Part shown: piece after piece, positions 18,089-26,666 of the stretch
Layout of the letters: every line of letters starts with the position of its first letter
How positions within the stretch are numbered: position 1 is the stretch's first letter
Assembly (NCBI GenBank): GCA_011525745.1
Contig: WYBU01000122.1
Location: forward strand, 1-64,000
DNA: 64,000 nt
Direction of reading: 5' to 3'
From: Planctomycetaceae bacterium
GTDB lineage: Bacteria; Planctomycetota; Phycisphaerae; UBA1845; UTPLA1
Position numbers and translations under genes: made by a program
The notes under the pieces: model-generated
The model's input: only the letters and a program-made list of their open reading frames with translations
Databases searched by the model: none
What the model was told of the DNA's origin: nothing

Positions 18089-18568
18089 GTGCGCTGGATC
18101 TGGATCGACAAGTTCATCCGCTTCGAGTCCGGCCGGCGGGCGGTCGCCGTCAAGAACGTATCGCTCGCCGAAGAGCATCTTCACGATCACTTTCCCGGTT
18201 ACCCGATCGTGCCGGCCAGCCTGATGATCGAGGGGATGGCGCAGACCGCGGGCATCCTGGTGGGCGAGGCGCGGCAGTTTCAGGAGAAGGTGATCCTCGC
18301 CAAGGTGAAGCAGGCGCGTTTCGACCGCGAGGTCCGGCCGGGCGATCAACTCACCTACGACGCGCAAATCGAACATGTCGACGAGGCCGCCGCGCACACG
18401 GTCGGCGTCGTGTCGTGCAATGGCGAGGTGATCGGGCAGGTCGACATCGTTTTTTCGCACATCGATCAGAACCTTTCGGGGCTGACCTTTCCGCAGGAGA
18501 ACTTCGTCTTTACCGACGAGTTCAAGTCGCTGCTGCGTACGTTCGCGGCGGAGCAGGGCGGCGGATAG
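18089..18568 (+). CDS. second FabZ-like 3-hydroxyacyl-ACP dehydratase
   Basis: A 159-residue hot-dog protein starting with GTG (WIWIDKFIRFESG). The active-site helix DHFPGYPIVPASLMIEGMAQ has H34 and E48 exactly as in the protein at 17080, but proline-glycine of the PxMPG core is replaced by PIVPAS. The difference suggests a diverged specificity. It follows the ACP by 45 bases and is probably cotranscribed with it. From 18569 to 18854 there is no recognisable gene. Confidence 0.82.
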   Translation: MRWIWIDKFIRFESGRRAVAVKNVSLAEEHLHDHFPGYPIVPASLMIEGMAQTAGILVGEARQFQEKVILAKVKQARFDREVRPGDQLTYDAQIEHVDEAAAHTVGVVSCNGEVIGQVDIVFSHIDQNLSGLTFPQENFVFTDEFKSLLRTFAAEQGGG

Positions 18569-18854
18569 GGGCGCGGCCGTTTCCCGGCCGGGCGCGGAAA
18601 GGGACTCAAAGGACACAAGGGGCGCGAGGGGCGGGCCGCGGCAGCCGTGCGGCAGGGCCGGTCGCGCCGCGCGCCGGGCGCGGCCAGTTTCGCTCATCCC
18701 GAAATGGCGGGCCGGACGATCAAACGATAAGCCGATTCGCGCCGCCGAAGCCGGAAAAGCCGGAACGGGGCGGGGCATCGCGGCGACCGGCATCGTCCAA
18801 ACAGCCGGACCCTGCGGGTTGCGCTGTGGACCGGCGAATAAACGAGGATCCGTC

Positions 18855-19421
18855 ATGAACGCGCGAATCACGATGTGCATCGGTACGGCCGCCCTGCTTG
18901 TGGCGGCGGGTTGTGGCATCGGCATGGGATCGGGGACGCTGCCGGCGGCGGCGGCGTTCGGCGATCCGCTGACCGCGCAGCCGTGCGACCGGTCGTACCA
19001 CAACGAAGGACTGGGGTTCGGCTTTCAGCCGCCGGGCGACGCCACGGGGCCGGATATGAGCCGGACGCCGCCGGACAACACGACGCTGTTCTCGGGGGCC
19101 TGGACCACGCCGCGGTCGCGCGTGTTCAACGTGTCGGTCGTGAAGATCGGCACCTCGACGTTTGAAAACGCAATACAGTCGGCCCGCAACGCGGCGCTGT
19201 TCTCATGGCGCGGCATTCTCGAGGATCGACCGATTTCGTTCGACAGCGGCCGGACGGGTTGGCTGCTGAGGACCGGGACTAATACCGGTGCGATTGAGAC
19301 GTTTGTATTTGACGTCCGCCGGGGTCTGCTGTTCACGCTGGGAGTCGACGTCACCGGGGCGACTTCGGATGAGCTGGATCGGATCAACAAGGTGTTGTTG
19401 TCGTTTTGCGTGGAACCGTGA
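18855..19421 (+). CDS. putative lipoprotein of unknown function
   Basis: A 188-residue protein with a lipoprotein signal: the hydrophobic IGTAALLVAAGC places the lipid-bearing cysteine at 20. After a Gly/Ala-rich linker the body has a fold reminiscent of small beta-alpha surface domains (SYHNEGLGFGFQPPGD, TTLFSGAWTTP, RVFNVSVVKIG, IETFVFDVRRGLLFTLGVDV). No family is recognised. It stands alone before purE. Confidence 0.6.
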   Translation: MNARITMCIGTAALLVAAGCGIGMGSGTLPAAAAFGDPLTAQPCDRSYHNEGLGFGFQPPGDATGPDMSRTPPDNTTLFSGAWTTPRSRVFNVSVVKIGTSTFENAIQSARNAALFSWRGILEDRPISFDSGRTGWLLRTGTNTGAIETFVFDVRRGLLFTLGVDVTGATSDELDRINKVLLSFCVEP

Positions 19422-19592
19422 GAAGCCGTCAGCCGGTGGGGACCGCTGAGCGAACCAAAAGCCGTGCTTTCACGACATCCCCGTTGGGTTGAGGGCGCAG
19501 CCACCGCTGTGCCTCCGTGCCTTTCTTCTGTTTCCCGTTCCCAAAATCGACCTGCCGATGATACGATGCCGCCCATTCATGAGGGTCATGGC

Positions 19593-20087
19593 ATGAGTGC
19601 ACTCGTCGGCGTCATTATGGGGTCGCAATCGGACTGGGAGACGATGCAGGCGGCGGTGACAGTGCTCGAAGAACTGGGCGTGCCGTGCGAGGCGCGCGTC
19701 ATTTCGGCCCATCGCGCGCCGGATGCGCTGTTTGAATTCGCGAGCACGGCCGAGTCGCGCGGGCTGGAGGTGATCATCGCCGGTGCGGGCGGCGCGGCCC
19801 ATCTGCCCGGCGTGACCGCCGCCAAGACGGCGCTGCCGGTCATCGGCGTGCCGATGATGTCAAAATCGCTCAACGGGCTGGATTCGCTGCTTTCGATCGT
19901 GCAGATGCCGGCGGGAATACCTGTGGCGACGATGGCGATCGGCAAGGCGGGGGCGACCAACGCCGGGCTGTTCGCGGCGGCGATTCTGGCGCGGCGGCAC
20001 CCGGCGATCCGCGAAGCGCTGAACCGCTATCGCGAGCGGCAGACGCAACAGGTTCTGGCTGCGGGTGATCCCCAGCGGGGAGGATGA
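19593..20087 (+). CDS. purE: 5-(carboxyamino)imidazole ribonucleotide mutase
   Basis: A 164-residue cytoplasmic enzyme of de novo purine synthesis that moves the carboxyl of N5-CAIR to C4. The family signatures are all present: GSQSDWETM (11-19), [19 protein letters not shown] and [22 protein letters not shown]. It belongs to class I (bacterial mutase, normally paired with PurK). No purK gene is adjacent. ATG 19593 is chosen because GAGGG lies upstream and the conserved protein begins there. Confidence 0.95.
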   Translation: MSALVGVIMGSQSDWETMQAAVTVLEELGVPCEARVISAHRAPDALFEFASTAESRGLEVIIAGAGGAAHLPGVTAAKTALPVIGVPMMSKSLNGLDSLLSIVQMPAGIPVATMAIGKAGATNAGLFAAAILARRHPAIREALNRYRERQTQQVLAAGDPQRGG

Positions 20088-20142
20088 CGGCTCGTTCGGC
20101 GGCCCGCACCAATTGCCGTGTTCGCGCGTCGGGGTCCCCAAC

Positions 20143-20215
20143 GCGGTCCGACCCTCGCCGGCCAAGTTCTTCTGAACCGCGAGGCCACCTCGCGCGAGGG
20201 CTTGACTGTGCCGCC
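20143..20215. repeat. palindromic repeat family R2, copy B
   Basis: The arms GCGGTCCGACCCTCGCCGG (20143-20161) and TCGCGCGAGGGCTTGACTGT (20190-20209, with GCCGCC beyond) are imperfectly inverted with a 51-bp core. The interior (TTCTGAACCGCGAGGCC) resembles the copy at 31.45 kb. It lies between purE and the ligase-like gene. Confidence 0.65.
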
Positions 20216-20344
20216 CCGCCGGGGCCGTTCAACTTCGTTTTTCAACGATTCGCGAGCGCGCCGCATGTTCGTTGCGCGCTGTTTCGCGTCCTCTTCGCCG
20301 GCGGTCTTGGTTGATTTCCACTGTCCGCACCGAATAATCCACTC

Positions 20345-23300
20345 GTGAGCCTTACCCCTCGAAGCGTTTCCGCGGTCCTGGCCTGTCTGGCCGTAACGGG
20401 ACTGGCCGGAGCGTTCCTGCTGATCAGCCCCGACGCAACGGCCGGTCAGGATCGACCCTGGCCGGCCGGATCGTGGCTGCCCGCTTTGGTTCGCATTCAG
20501 GCTTTGGGTTATTTGTTCGAGACCGCGCGCGGCGTTGAGGTCAAGGACTTCGCTTTTCACCACATTGCGAGTCTGATGTCGGCCATCGGGGCAGCGTGGC
20601 TGCTGATCGCGGCGCGCACACGCCCATTGAAAGTGCGAGCCGCCCTGCTGAACCCGACAACCTGGTTCGCGCTCCTCGTCACGTGCAGCGTCGTGTCAGC
20701 CATCATGGCCGAAGCCCCGCGAGTCGCCGCTGGCGGCGCCGTGCTACGCCTGATTGCGTTCGCATGGTGGTGGCCGCTTGCGCTCTTGCTGTGGCCTCAA
20801 CACGCGCGGCGCACGGCGGCGGCGCTCGTCACCGTGGCGGCGGTCACGGCGGTTGTCGCACTGCGCTACCGCTTCGTTCGCACGCCGGGAGCGCCGCTGA
20901 GCTATCCCATGGGCAACCCGCTGTTCCTGGCGGCGATGCTGCTTCCGGCCCTGATGATCGCCGGCACACATGCACTGGCGCGACTCTGGCCGCTGCTGCC
21001 GAACGTGATTCGCCGCCGCGCGCGCGGCAGAGTTGCCGGTTCAATCGAGATCGAGGCGGCGGACGGCGCCGTCGCCGGTAGCGCGCGCGGCCCACACACG
21101 CTCGCAATCGGCCTGCTTTGGCTGGCCGTGATGGCGCTGATCCTGATCGCCGCGAAGCTGACGGGCAGCCGCTCGGCGTATCTGGGATTCGGCTTTGGCG
21201 TTCTGGCGGCGGTGTATCTGGCGGCGGATCGGGACATTCGCTCGTGGCTGCTGATCATCGCGGCGATAGTTGTGGGCGTATCGGCGGGCGCCATGCTGCT
21301 GTACCGCGGCGATTTGTCGCGAACGGTAGTCGCGGTGGTGGATGAACTGTCGGGGCGCAGCGCCAGCATCCGGGCGCGCGTCGAGCACGAGTGGCCATTC
21401 GCGTGGCGCATGTTCCTGAATCGCCCGCTGCTGGGGGCCGGCGAAGGCGGATTCAGCCGTCAGGTGGGGCCGATGGCGCGCGCCGCGCAGTGGGATGATC
21501 CGATGCTGCTGAAGTCCGACAGCAGCGTGTGGGAGGCATATGCACACAACGAGCTGCTCGAAACGCTGGTGTCGGTCGGGTTGATCGGTGCGGTACCGTT
21601 GCTGCTGGCGCTGGGACTGACGTGGCGCGCGGCGTTGCGCGCGGTGGATGCGCCGGCGACGCGACCCTTCGATCGGGCGTGGATCATCGCGCTGGCGGCG
21701 GCTTTCGTCGCGTGCTGCTTTGAGGAGCTGACCGATGTGGCGCTGCACAAGCCGGGTTTCGCTCCCGTGATGCTGACCGTCTGGGCGTGCCTGTGGGCGG
21801 TATTGCGCGGAAGCGCGGCGGCGGCGGATAATGGACGACAATTGATTGTTGCGGAAGTCCGTGATACCGGCGAAGCGCTGGATGCGCACGGGCTGAAAGC
21901 CCGTGCCACGCGGCTCGCTGAGGAGTGGCCGCACGGGCTGAACGCTCGTGACACGCGGCTCGCTGAGGAGGGGCAGCACGGGCTGAAAGCCGGTGGCGCG
22001 CGAGATGAAGCGCCTGCAACGCGACATGAAGCGCTTGGCACGCAAGACGAAGCGAGCGCCGCGCCATCAGAACCCGTCGCGCAAGCGGCGGGAACGACAC
22101 CGACAGCAAGCCCTCGTCGCGCGTTCTTTCGAGCCGTCATCCCGGCACTCGCGCTGCTTCTGCTTCTGTTGTCGCTTGCCGGCGGCGCGGCGGCGTGGAT
22201 GGATGCTTCGGCGGCGGTGGCGTATCACGCCGCGGCGAACGAGGACCGCGCCGGTCGGGGCGATGCGGCGGTGCGCCTCGCAGACCACGCGGCGCGATGG
22301 CGACTGGAGCCGGCGCAGAACCTGATCGCCGAATTGCGCGCGATACAGTTCCGCGTGAGAGCGGCGTCGCGGCTGATGACGCTCGGCGACCCCCAATATC
22401 ACCCGCGGATCGAGACCATCTGTCACGAGGCGATGGATCGCATCGCCCGGATGCACCGGCTGGCGCCGCATTATCTACTGCTGCACGAGCTGGAAGGCGT
22501 GGCGGCGACCTTCTTGGCGCGCATCGGCAAAGAACGCGGCACAGAGACCGATGCCGCCGCGTGGGCACAGCGCGCCCGGGACGCATTCCGTGCCAATCTT
22601 CGCGATGAACCGTTCCGCGTGCAGGCGGTGCGCTGGTTGTGGCAGGCCGACTCGACGGCGACGCCGGCCGACCGCATCGTGTGGCTGCGCGATCTGTTGC
22701 GGGGCGGCGAAGCGCCGACGGAACTGGACGATTTTCTGCGGAAAATGGGGTCCGAACTGACGGCGGCGATTCAAACGCTGATGCCGGCAGCGCAGGCCGC
22801 GGTAAGTCAACAGCCCGCGGCGTGGGAAAATCGCCTGGCGCCCGAGTCATTCCGGTTGGCGGCGCGGGCGGCGTGGTTGTCCGGCGAGTCGGTCGCCGCG
22901 ATGGAACTCGTGGGTCAGGCGGTCCTGCTCTACAGCCGCCTGACATTGAATCGCGCCGGCCATCCGCTGTCGCGCGTACACGGCGCGGCGCTGCACGAGC
23001 ACGTGCAGTACTCGTTCTCTGCCGACCCGTCGTGCGCGGCGGATGGAATGCAGGCGCTGCGTCGGGCCTTTCTGCTGTCCGAAGGCGTCGACGAAGCCGG
23101 CGCGCTGCCGGGCGTCATGGGCCGGACGCGCCTGCTGCTGCTGCTCTATCTCGGCGATGCAACGGCCGCGCGTACGCAAGCGGAGAAGTGTGCCCGGGAG
23201 CATGCGGAGGCGCGGGCCGAAAGGGTCGAGGCAGATGCATACCTGACGCTGGTGCGGCAGTTTGGGCCGCGCGCAACCGATCGCGGGCATCAGCAGATTC

Positions 23301-23551
23301 TGGCGTGGGCCGGTCGGGCGGCCCAGCTTGACCCGGAACGGGCCGAAGCCTGGTATTGCAAGGCGGCAGCGGCGCTGCGCCTGAATCGGGAAGATGATGC
23401 CGCCGACGCCATCGAAAGATTCCGCCGCACCGAAGCCGATTCGACCCATGCTGAGTCGGCCCTTCAGCGGCTGCGCGAAATGTTTCCCAGCAGTCCGATT
23501 TGGGGGGGAACGGCATCGCAGCCGGCCGGCGAACCATCGCACCACGAGTAA
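20345..23551 (+). CDS. O-antigen-ligase-like membrane protein with TPR-rich C-terminus
   Basis: A 1068-residue inner-membrane protein. The first half (to about 500) has about a dozen membrane helices and a large soluble loop containing MFLNRPLLGAGEGGFSR and YAHNELLETLVSVGLIGA, hallmarks of the Wzy/WaaL O-antigen ligase family, which join lipid-linked glycans to an acceptor. After a repeat-encoded linker (about 510-580), another membrane helix (PALALLLLLLSLAGGAAAW) leads to a helical, TPR-like second half. The GTG start is the only one that includes the first helix. The target glycan cannot be told. Nearby envelope genes include hldE and several lipid-linked-sugar glycosyltransferase-like proteins. 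Confidence 0.75.
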   Translation: MSLTPRSVSAVLACLAVTGLAGAFLLISPDATAGQDRPWPAGSWLPALVRIQALGYLFETARGVEVKDFAFHHIASLMSAIGAAWLLIAARTRPLKVRAALLNPTTWFALLVTCSVVSAIMAEAPRVAAGGAVLRLIAFAWWWPLALLLWPQHARRTAAALVTVAAVTAVVALRYRFVRTPGAPLSYPMGNPLFLAAMLLPALMIAGTHALARLWPLLPNVIRRRARGRVAGSIEIEAADGAVAGSARGPHTLAIGLLWLAVMALILIAAKLTGSRSAYLGFGFGVLAAVYLAADRDIRSWLLIIAAIVVGVSAGAMLLYRGDLSRTVVAVVDELSGRSASIRARVEHEWPFAWRMFLNRPLLGAGEGGFSRQVGPMARAAQWDDPMLLKSDSSVWEAYAHNELLETLVSVGLIGAVPLLLALGLTWRAALRAVDAPATRPFDRAWIIALAAAFVACCFEELTDVALHKPGFAPVMLTVWACLWAVLRGSAAAADNGRQLIVAEVRDTGEALDAHGLKARATRLAEEWPHGLNARDTRLAEEGQHGLKAGGARDEAPATRHEALGTQDEASAAPSEPVAQAAGTTPTASPRRAFFRAVIPALALLLLLLSLAGGAAAWMDASAAVAYHAAANEDRAGRGDAAVRLADHAARWRLEPAQNLIAELRAIQFRVRAASRLMTLGDPQYHPRIETICHEAMDRIARMHRLAPHYLLLHELEGVAATFLARIGKERGTETDAAAWAQRARDAFRANLRDEPFRVQAVRWLWQADSTATPADRIVWLRDLLRGGEAPTELDDFLRKMGSELTAAIQTLMPAAQAAVSQQPAAWENRLAPESFRLAARAAWLSGESVAAMELVGQAVLLYSRLTLNRAGHPLSRVHGAALHEHVQYSFSADPSCAADGMQALRRAFLLSEGVDEAGALPGVMGRTRLLLLLYLGDATAARTQAEKCAREHAEARAERVEADAYLTLVRQFGPRATDRGHQQILAWAGRAAQLDPERAEAWYCKAAAALRLNREDDAADAIERFRRTEADSTHAESALQRLREMFPSSPIWGGTASQPAGEPSHHE
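21887..22070. repeat. in-frame 45-bp and 21-bp repeats inside the ligase-like gene
   Basis: Units of 45 bp begin at 21887, 21932 and (partly) 21977. Each opens with CACGGGCTGAAAGCCCGTG or a variant, a palindrome, and reads HGLKARATRLAEEWP-type peptides. They are followed by about three degenerate 21-bp units reading RDEAPAT, RHEALGT and QDEASAA. Both unit lengths are multiples of three, so the reading frame survives. They form the linker between the membrane ligase part and the TPR part. Confidence 0.8.
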
Positions 23552-24202
23552 CTTTTGGGGTTGCTGTGGCAGCTTCTGCGACCAGGTCACGCGAATTCTC
23601 ACTCCCCAAACCCGGATTTATTCGATGTCGAGTGAACGACCAATCGCCTGCGGGGGCGATTCAAGCGCAAAGCCAGCGCCCGCCGATGGGAATGAGAGCG
23701 ATAGGGATCGACTTCTCCGCCAAACCGCCCGCTGATCAACCGGCGCGTTCGATACAAACGTGCCGGCCCGCATGGCCAGCACATACGTAGGTCCCCGTTC
23801 TACGGCGGGGCGCGGGTAGTCGGATCGCACCAGCCATTGAACAACGGTTGCCCGGGCTGGTGATTTCTGCAAACGGGACAGGGATAAGGCTTGACGATCA
23901 GCAGATGGTGCGGTAATCTGAAAGAGTAAATAAAGCCGCCCCGTGAGGGAAGGCGGCGGGGTCCGTTATTGGGGGCCTGAAACCGGTTGGCGGCGGGCGA
24001 TTCCGCCTTGTCGCAAGCAACCGGGCCGCGCCGATGCGCGGCGACACGTCAGCGCGATTCGACAAAGCGAACGTCGGAAACGGCGGGTGGGTTTGGGAGA
24101 ATTCACGTCCGACCCTTTCCGGTGCGTCATTTTGTACTTCGGCGCCGACACTCGGCCGTGATCTGGGCGGCAACATGAGGAGTGTCGAGGGAGTATGCGC
24201 CA
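23552..24202. other. 650-base gap with strong promoter and long leader
   Basis: No protein gene is supportable here. A near-consensus promoter lies at 23891-23919. The leader that follows has a hairpin GCCGCC/GGCGGC (23935-23957) without a T run. The region before the promoter (23600-23880) shows nothing recognisable. The leader could hold a small RNA or regulatory structure; I do not recognise a known RNA family. Confidence 0.5.
23891..23919 (+). promoter_or_regulatory. sigma70-type promoter with long leader
   Basis: TTGACG (23891-23896), 17 bases, TAATCT (23914-23919). Transcription should begin near 23926, giving a 5' leader of about 277 bases before the GTG at 24203, unless the transcript serves another purpose. 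Confidence 0.65.
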
Positions 24203-24658
24203 GTGAAGAATGCGATGAAGATCGGGATCGCCGTGGTCATTCTTGCGCTCGCGGCGGGAGTCTTTGCCTGGTCGCGCGGTGGAGAAGACGAAAGCGCGGC
24301 CGTTGCGGACGGTTTTGCCACGCGATGGATGTGCCGCGCCTGTCAGCACACGTACGAATTGAAAGTCAACGAGTACGAGGCCGCATGTGAGAAGGTCGGG
24401 AGCAAGCCGCCGTTGATCTGTCCGAAGTGCAACCAGAAGGAAGCCTGGCGGGCGGCCTTTTGTGACCAGCACCAGGAAACCTACTTCTCGGCGGATGCGC
24501 CGAACGCGCCGGGCGTGTGTCCGAAATGTTTTCCGAAGCGCGCCGCCCAGCAACCGGGCGCGGGCGGTCTGAGCGACAAGCCGGAGGACGATACGTCCGA
24601 ATACGATGCCGACTTCGATTCTGGGGGACGCAAACAGCCGCGCGTTCCACAGTTGTGA
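24203..24658 (+). CDS. membrane-anchored zinc-ribbon-like protein
   Basis: A 151-residue protein with one N-terminal membrane helix (IGIAVVILALAAGVFAW). It is followed by cysteine pairs CRAC (44-47), CPKC (73-76) and CPKC (106-109), plus single cysteines at 62 and 87, which look like zinc-ribbon or rubredoxin-like knuckles. The tail is acidic. GAGGGAG stands 9 bases before the GTG at 24203, which is preferred over the GTG at 24182. It precedes the prepilin-like gene by 68 bases and may be cotranscribed. Function unknown; a role in pseudopilin assembly is only a guess from proximity. Confidence 0.65.
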   Translation: MKNAMKIGIAVVILALAAGVFAWSRGGEDESAAVADGFATRWMCRACQHTYELKVNEYEAACEKVGSKPPLICPKCNQKEAWRAAFCDQHQETYFSADAPNAPGVCPKCFPKRAAQQPGAGGLSDKPEDDTSEYDADFDSGGRKQPRVPQL

Positions 24659-24726
24659 TCGCGATGCGGGCTGAGCCGATGCGGCAGTCACGCAGGACCC
24701 CACAGGGCTGAATGGGAGGAACCTCG

Positions 24727-25641
24727 ATGTACCATCGCACAATCCTGGGCCGGACGAATCGAACCGTCGCGCGCGACGGGTTCACGCTGATCGAACTGCT
24801 GGTGGTGATCGCCATTATTGCGCTGTTGGTGACAGTGCTGCTGCCGGCGCTGTCGGTGGCGCGAGAGGAGGCGAAGGCGGTGAAATGCCTGGCCAATTTG
24901 CGCAGCCTTCTGCATTTCCACTTCCTTTACACGGAAGCCGATCCCTCCGGCGCCGTGGAGTATTACCGATACCCGCCGCTGTACGGCGCGAACCTTCTCA
25001 CGCCGTGGGTCTTCGGCGGCTTCATGGCGCCCCAACCCGATACCACGACCGGCTATACCGCCGACAGCACGGTCTACCCGGTACAGATTCGGCCGTTGAA
25101 CAAGTTCGTCGCGCCGCTGGTGCAGGACGCGACGACGGGCACGAACCAGCCAAAGAAACGGATCGACGTGTACCTCTGTCCCGGCGACCGCACGTACGAC
25201 ACGGCGGTGATCGGCACCGGCAACCCGAACGTGCCGGACACGCAGTCCCTCGCCTCGTGGGAAGCCAACGGAAACAGCTACACGTTGAACACGCGCTTCA
25301 TGCAGGGCTACACGTGGCCGCCCGGTAATTTCGGCATCACCACCCAGACGCTCGCCTTGTACACTCGCGAGATCACGAAGCACATTCGGGGTGGCCAGGC
25401 CTCCAGGTTCGTGGCGTGGACCGAGCAAGGCTGTTACTCCGCGTTCTACCGCGCGGGTCCCACGCCTCAGACCAGTCAAGCCTCTCCCCCGCGCAAGGGC
25501 TGGCACCGGAAATTCAGCTACTGGGCCAGCGCCTTCGCCGATGGACATGCCGAGTACCGCTTCATGGACACGCGCGTCGTACACGGCCTGGGCTGGACCA
25601 TGTGGGATCCGATGGCGCCGAACGGCGGTTTCTCGAACTAG
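24727..25641 (+). CDS. type II secretion/prepilin-like protein with H-x-DG tail
   Basis: A 304-residue protein with a class III prepilin signal: [19 protein letters not shown], cleaved after G18, with the conserved E23 at mature position 5. The rest is the large extracellular domain typical of planctomycete DUF1559-like/pseudopilin proteins, with [27 protein letters not shown] and a final [16 protein letters not shown] (the H-x-DG type C-terminal motif). Such proteins are abundant in planctomycetes and are thought to be surface pseudopilins. GGAGGAACC precedes the first ATG (24712); the ATG at 24727 gives a normal short leader. A strong terminator follows at 25732. Confidence 0.85.
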   Translation: MYHRTILGRTNRTVARDGFTLIELLVVIAIIALLVTVLLPALSVAREEAKAVKCLANLRSLLHFHFLYTEADPSGAVEYYRYPPLYGANLLTPWVFGGFMAPQPDTTTGYTADSTVYPVQIRPLNKFVAPLVQDATTGTNQPKKRIDVYLCPGDRTYDTAVIGTGNPNVPDTQSLASWEANGNSYTLNTRFMQGYTWPPGNFGITTQTLALYTREITKHIRGGQASRFVAWTEQGCYSAFYRAGPTPQTSQASPPRKGWHRKFSYWASAFADGHAEYRFMDTRVVHGLGWTMWDPMAPNGGFSN

Positions 25642-25731
25642 CGCCCGATCCGAACCGAGGCGGCGGAAACGCGTGGCCGACCGGCGCCGCGGCTGCAATC
25701 GGGACATGCGCGAGCTGGGCAACAGGAAGGA

Positions 25732-25769
25732 CCGGAGGCGCGCGAAATGACGCGCCTCCGGTTTTTTTT
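25732..25769 (+). terminator. strong rho-independent terminator
   Basis: CCGGAGGCGCG (25732-25742) pairs perfectly with CGCGCCTCCGG (25751-25761) across an 8-base loop, and eight T follow (25762-25769). It closes the prepilin-like transcript. The same inverted repeat faces the end of the ACT gene at 25786, although that direction lacks a T run. Confidence 0.9.
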
Positions 25770-25785
25770 GTTCATCGTGCCGGCG

Positions 25786-26259
25786 CTATCGCAGCGGATT
25801 TAGATCATTTTCGGTCAGGATCGTCAGCTTGCGATTGCGCAGCACCGATTGAGCCATCAGCACGTCGTCGCAATGAATTGCCAGGGCCGGCCGGCCGGTC
25901 GGCTGGGCCAGGAAAGCGTACGCGTAGTCGATGTTCAGTTCGGCCGACAGCAGCGTCGAACAGATCGTCATCAGCGCTTCCCCCGGCGGCAACTCGACCA
26001 CGATCAGTTCGGTTACGCTGGTCGGAAACCCGGCCTCGGACAACAATTGAAGGCCGCGGTCGGGATCGTCGAGCATGAAGCGGACGATGGCGCACTCGAC
26101 GGCATGTTCGACCTGAATCGCCAGGATTCGAATCGACGTGCCCTTGAACGTCTGAATCAATCGCAGCAACTGGCCGACCCGGTTGTCGACAAAGACCGAG
26201 ATCTGCCGGATGCCGCCCGACTCGTGACCATCGGCGGTACGATAAAGACTGTCGGACAT
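25786..26259 (-). CDS. double ACT-domain protein
   Basis: A 157-residue protein made of two ACT-like halves: IRQISVFVDNRVGQLLRLIQ (about 17-36) with SIRILAIQVEHAVECAIVRFML, and then VTELIVVELPPGEALMTICSTLLSAELNIDYAYAF. ACT domains bind amino acids or related small molecules and regulate enzymes of amino-acid metabolism. Stand-alone two-ACT proteins are typical small regulators. TATAAT at 26266-26271 is exactly 6 bases before the ATG, which predicts that transcription begins at the A of the start codon, a leaderless message. No ribosome site is visible. Confidence 0.8.
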   Translation of the reverse strand: MSDSLYRTADGHESGGIRQISVFVDNRVGQLLRLIQTFKGTSIRILAIQVEHAVECAIVRFMLDDPDRGLQLLSEAGFPTSVTELIVVELPPGEALMTICSTLLSAELNIDYAYAFLAQPTGRPALAIHCDDVLMAQSVLRNRKLTILTENDLNPLR

Positions 26260-26265
26260 GTTGGT

Positions 26266-26292
26266 ATTATAAGGCGGTTTGCCGCGATTCAA
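26266..26292 (-). promoter_or_regulatory. promoter giving a leaderless message for the ACT gene
   Basis: On the minus strand, TTGAAT (26287-26292), a short 15-base spacer and a perfect TATAAT (26266-26271). The +1 position falls on the A of the ATG at 26259. Confidence 0.55.
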
Positions 26293-26324
26293 AGACAAAA
26301 ACCGGGCGCCCGCTGGGATCGTCG

Positions 26325-26633
26325 ATGGACCTGTTCAATCGTACGTTGCTGCTGATTCTGGTGCTGGCCGCGCTGATCGGCATCTTCGGGGGGATCGGCT
26401 GCCTGATCGTATCGTTGCGACACAAACAGCCGGAAATCGACTGGGCCTGGTTCCTCCGCACGAGGCTTTCGGCGATCAACCTCACATCGCGCGGGCAGAC
26501 CCTGCGGCGCAAGGGCTGGCGCTGGCTGTTCGCGGGCGTGTTGTGTTACGTGGCCGCCGGCACATTCAACAAATTCGTCGCCAAAATCCCGACGCGCCGG
26601 CCGGCGGCCAGCGCGCCGGCGCCGACCGACTGA
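26325..26633 (+). CDS. small membrane protein, unknown
   Basis: A 102-residue protein with two membrane helices, LLLILVLAALIGIFGGIGCLIV (about 8-29) and WLFAGVLCYVAAGTF (about 67-81), and a basic C-terminal tail rich in Arg/Pro. No family is recognised. It is divergent from the ACT gene (65 bases between the starts) and ends 33 bases before the thiolase gene. Confidence 0.5.
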   Translation: MDLFNRTLLLILVLAALIGIFGGIGCLIVSLRHKQPEIDWAWFLRTRLSAINLTSRGQTLRRKGWRWLFAGVLCYVAAGTFNKFVAKIPTRRPAASAPAPTD

Positions 26634-26648
26634 CGTCCGCCCCATCGC

Positions 26649-26657
26649 TGCTACAAT
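26649..26657 (+). promoter_or_regulatory. extended -10 element before the thiolase gene
   Basis: TGC-TACAAT (26649-26657). The predicted +1 is 26664, only three bases before the ATG at 26667, so the message would be nearly leaderless. It matches TGCTATAGT at 13701 and TGCTACAAT on the minus strand at 47854. Confidence 0.45.
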
Positions 26658-26666
26658 GACGCGGTC

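Noticed and set aside
23552-23890. Possible tRNA, tmRNA or 6S-type RNA in the large gap
   Set aside because: No cloverleaf, TpsiC-like GGTTCRANYC or other family signature could be found by eye. Only the promoter at 23891 is supportable.
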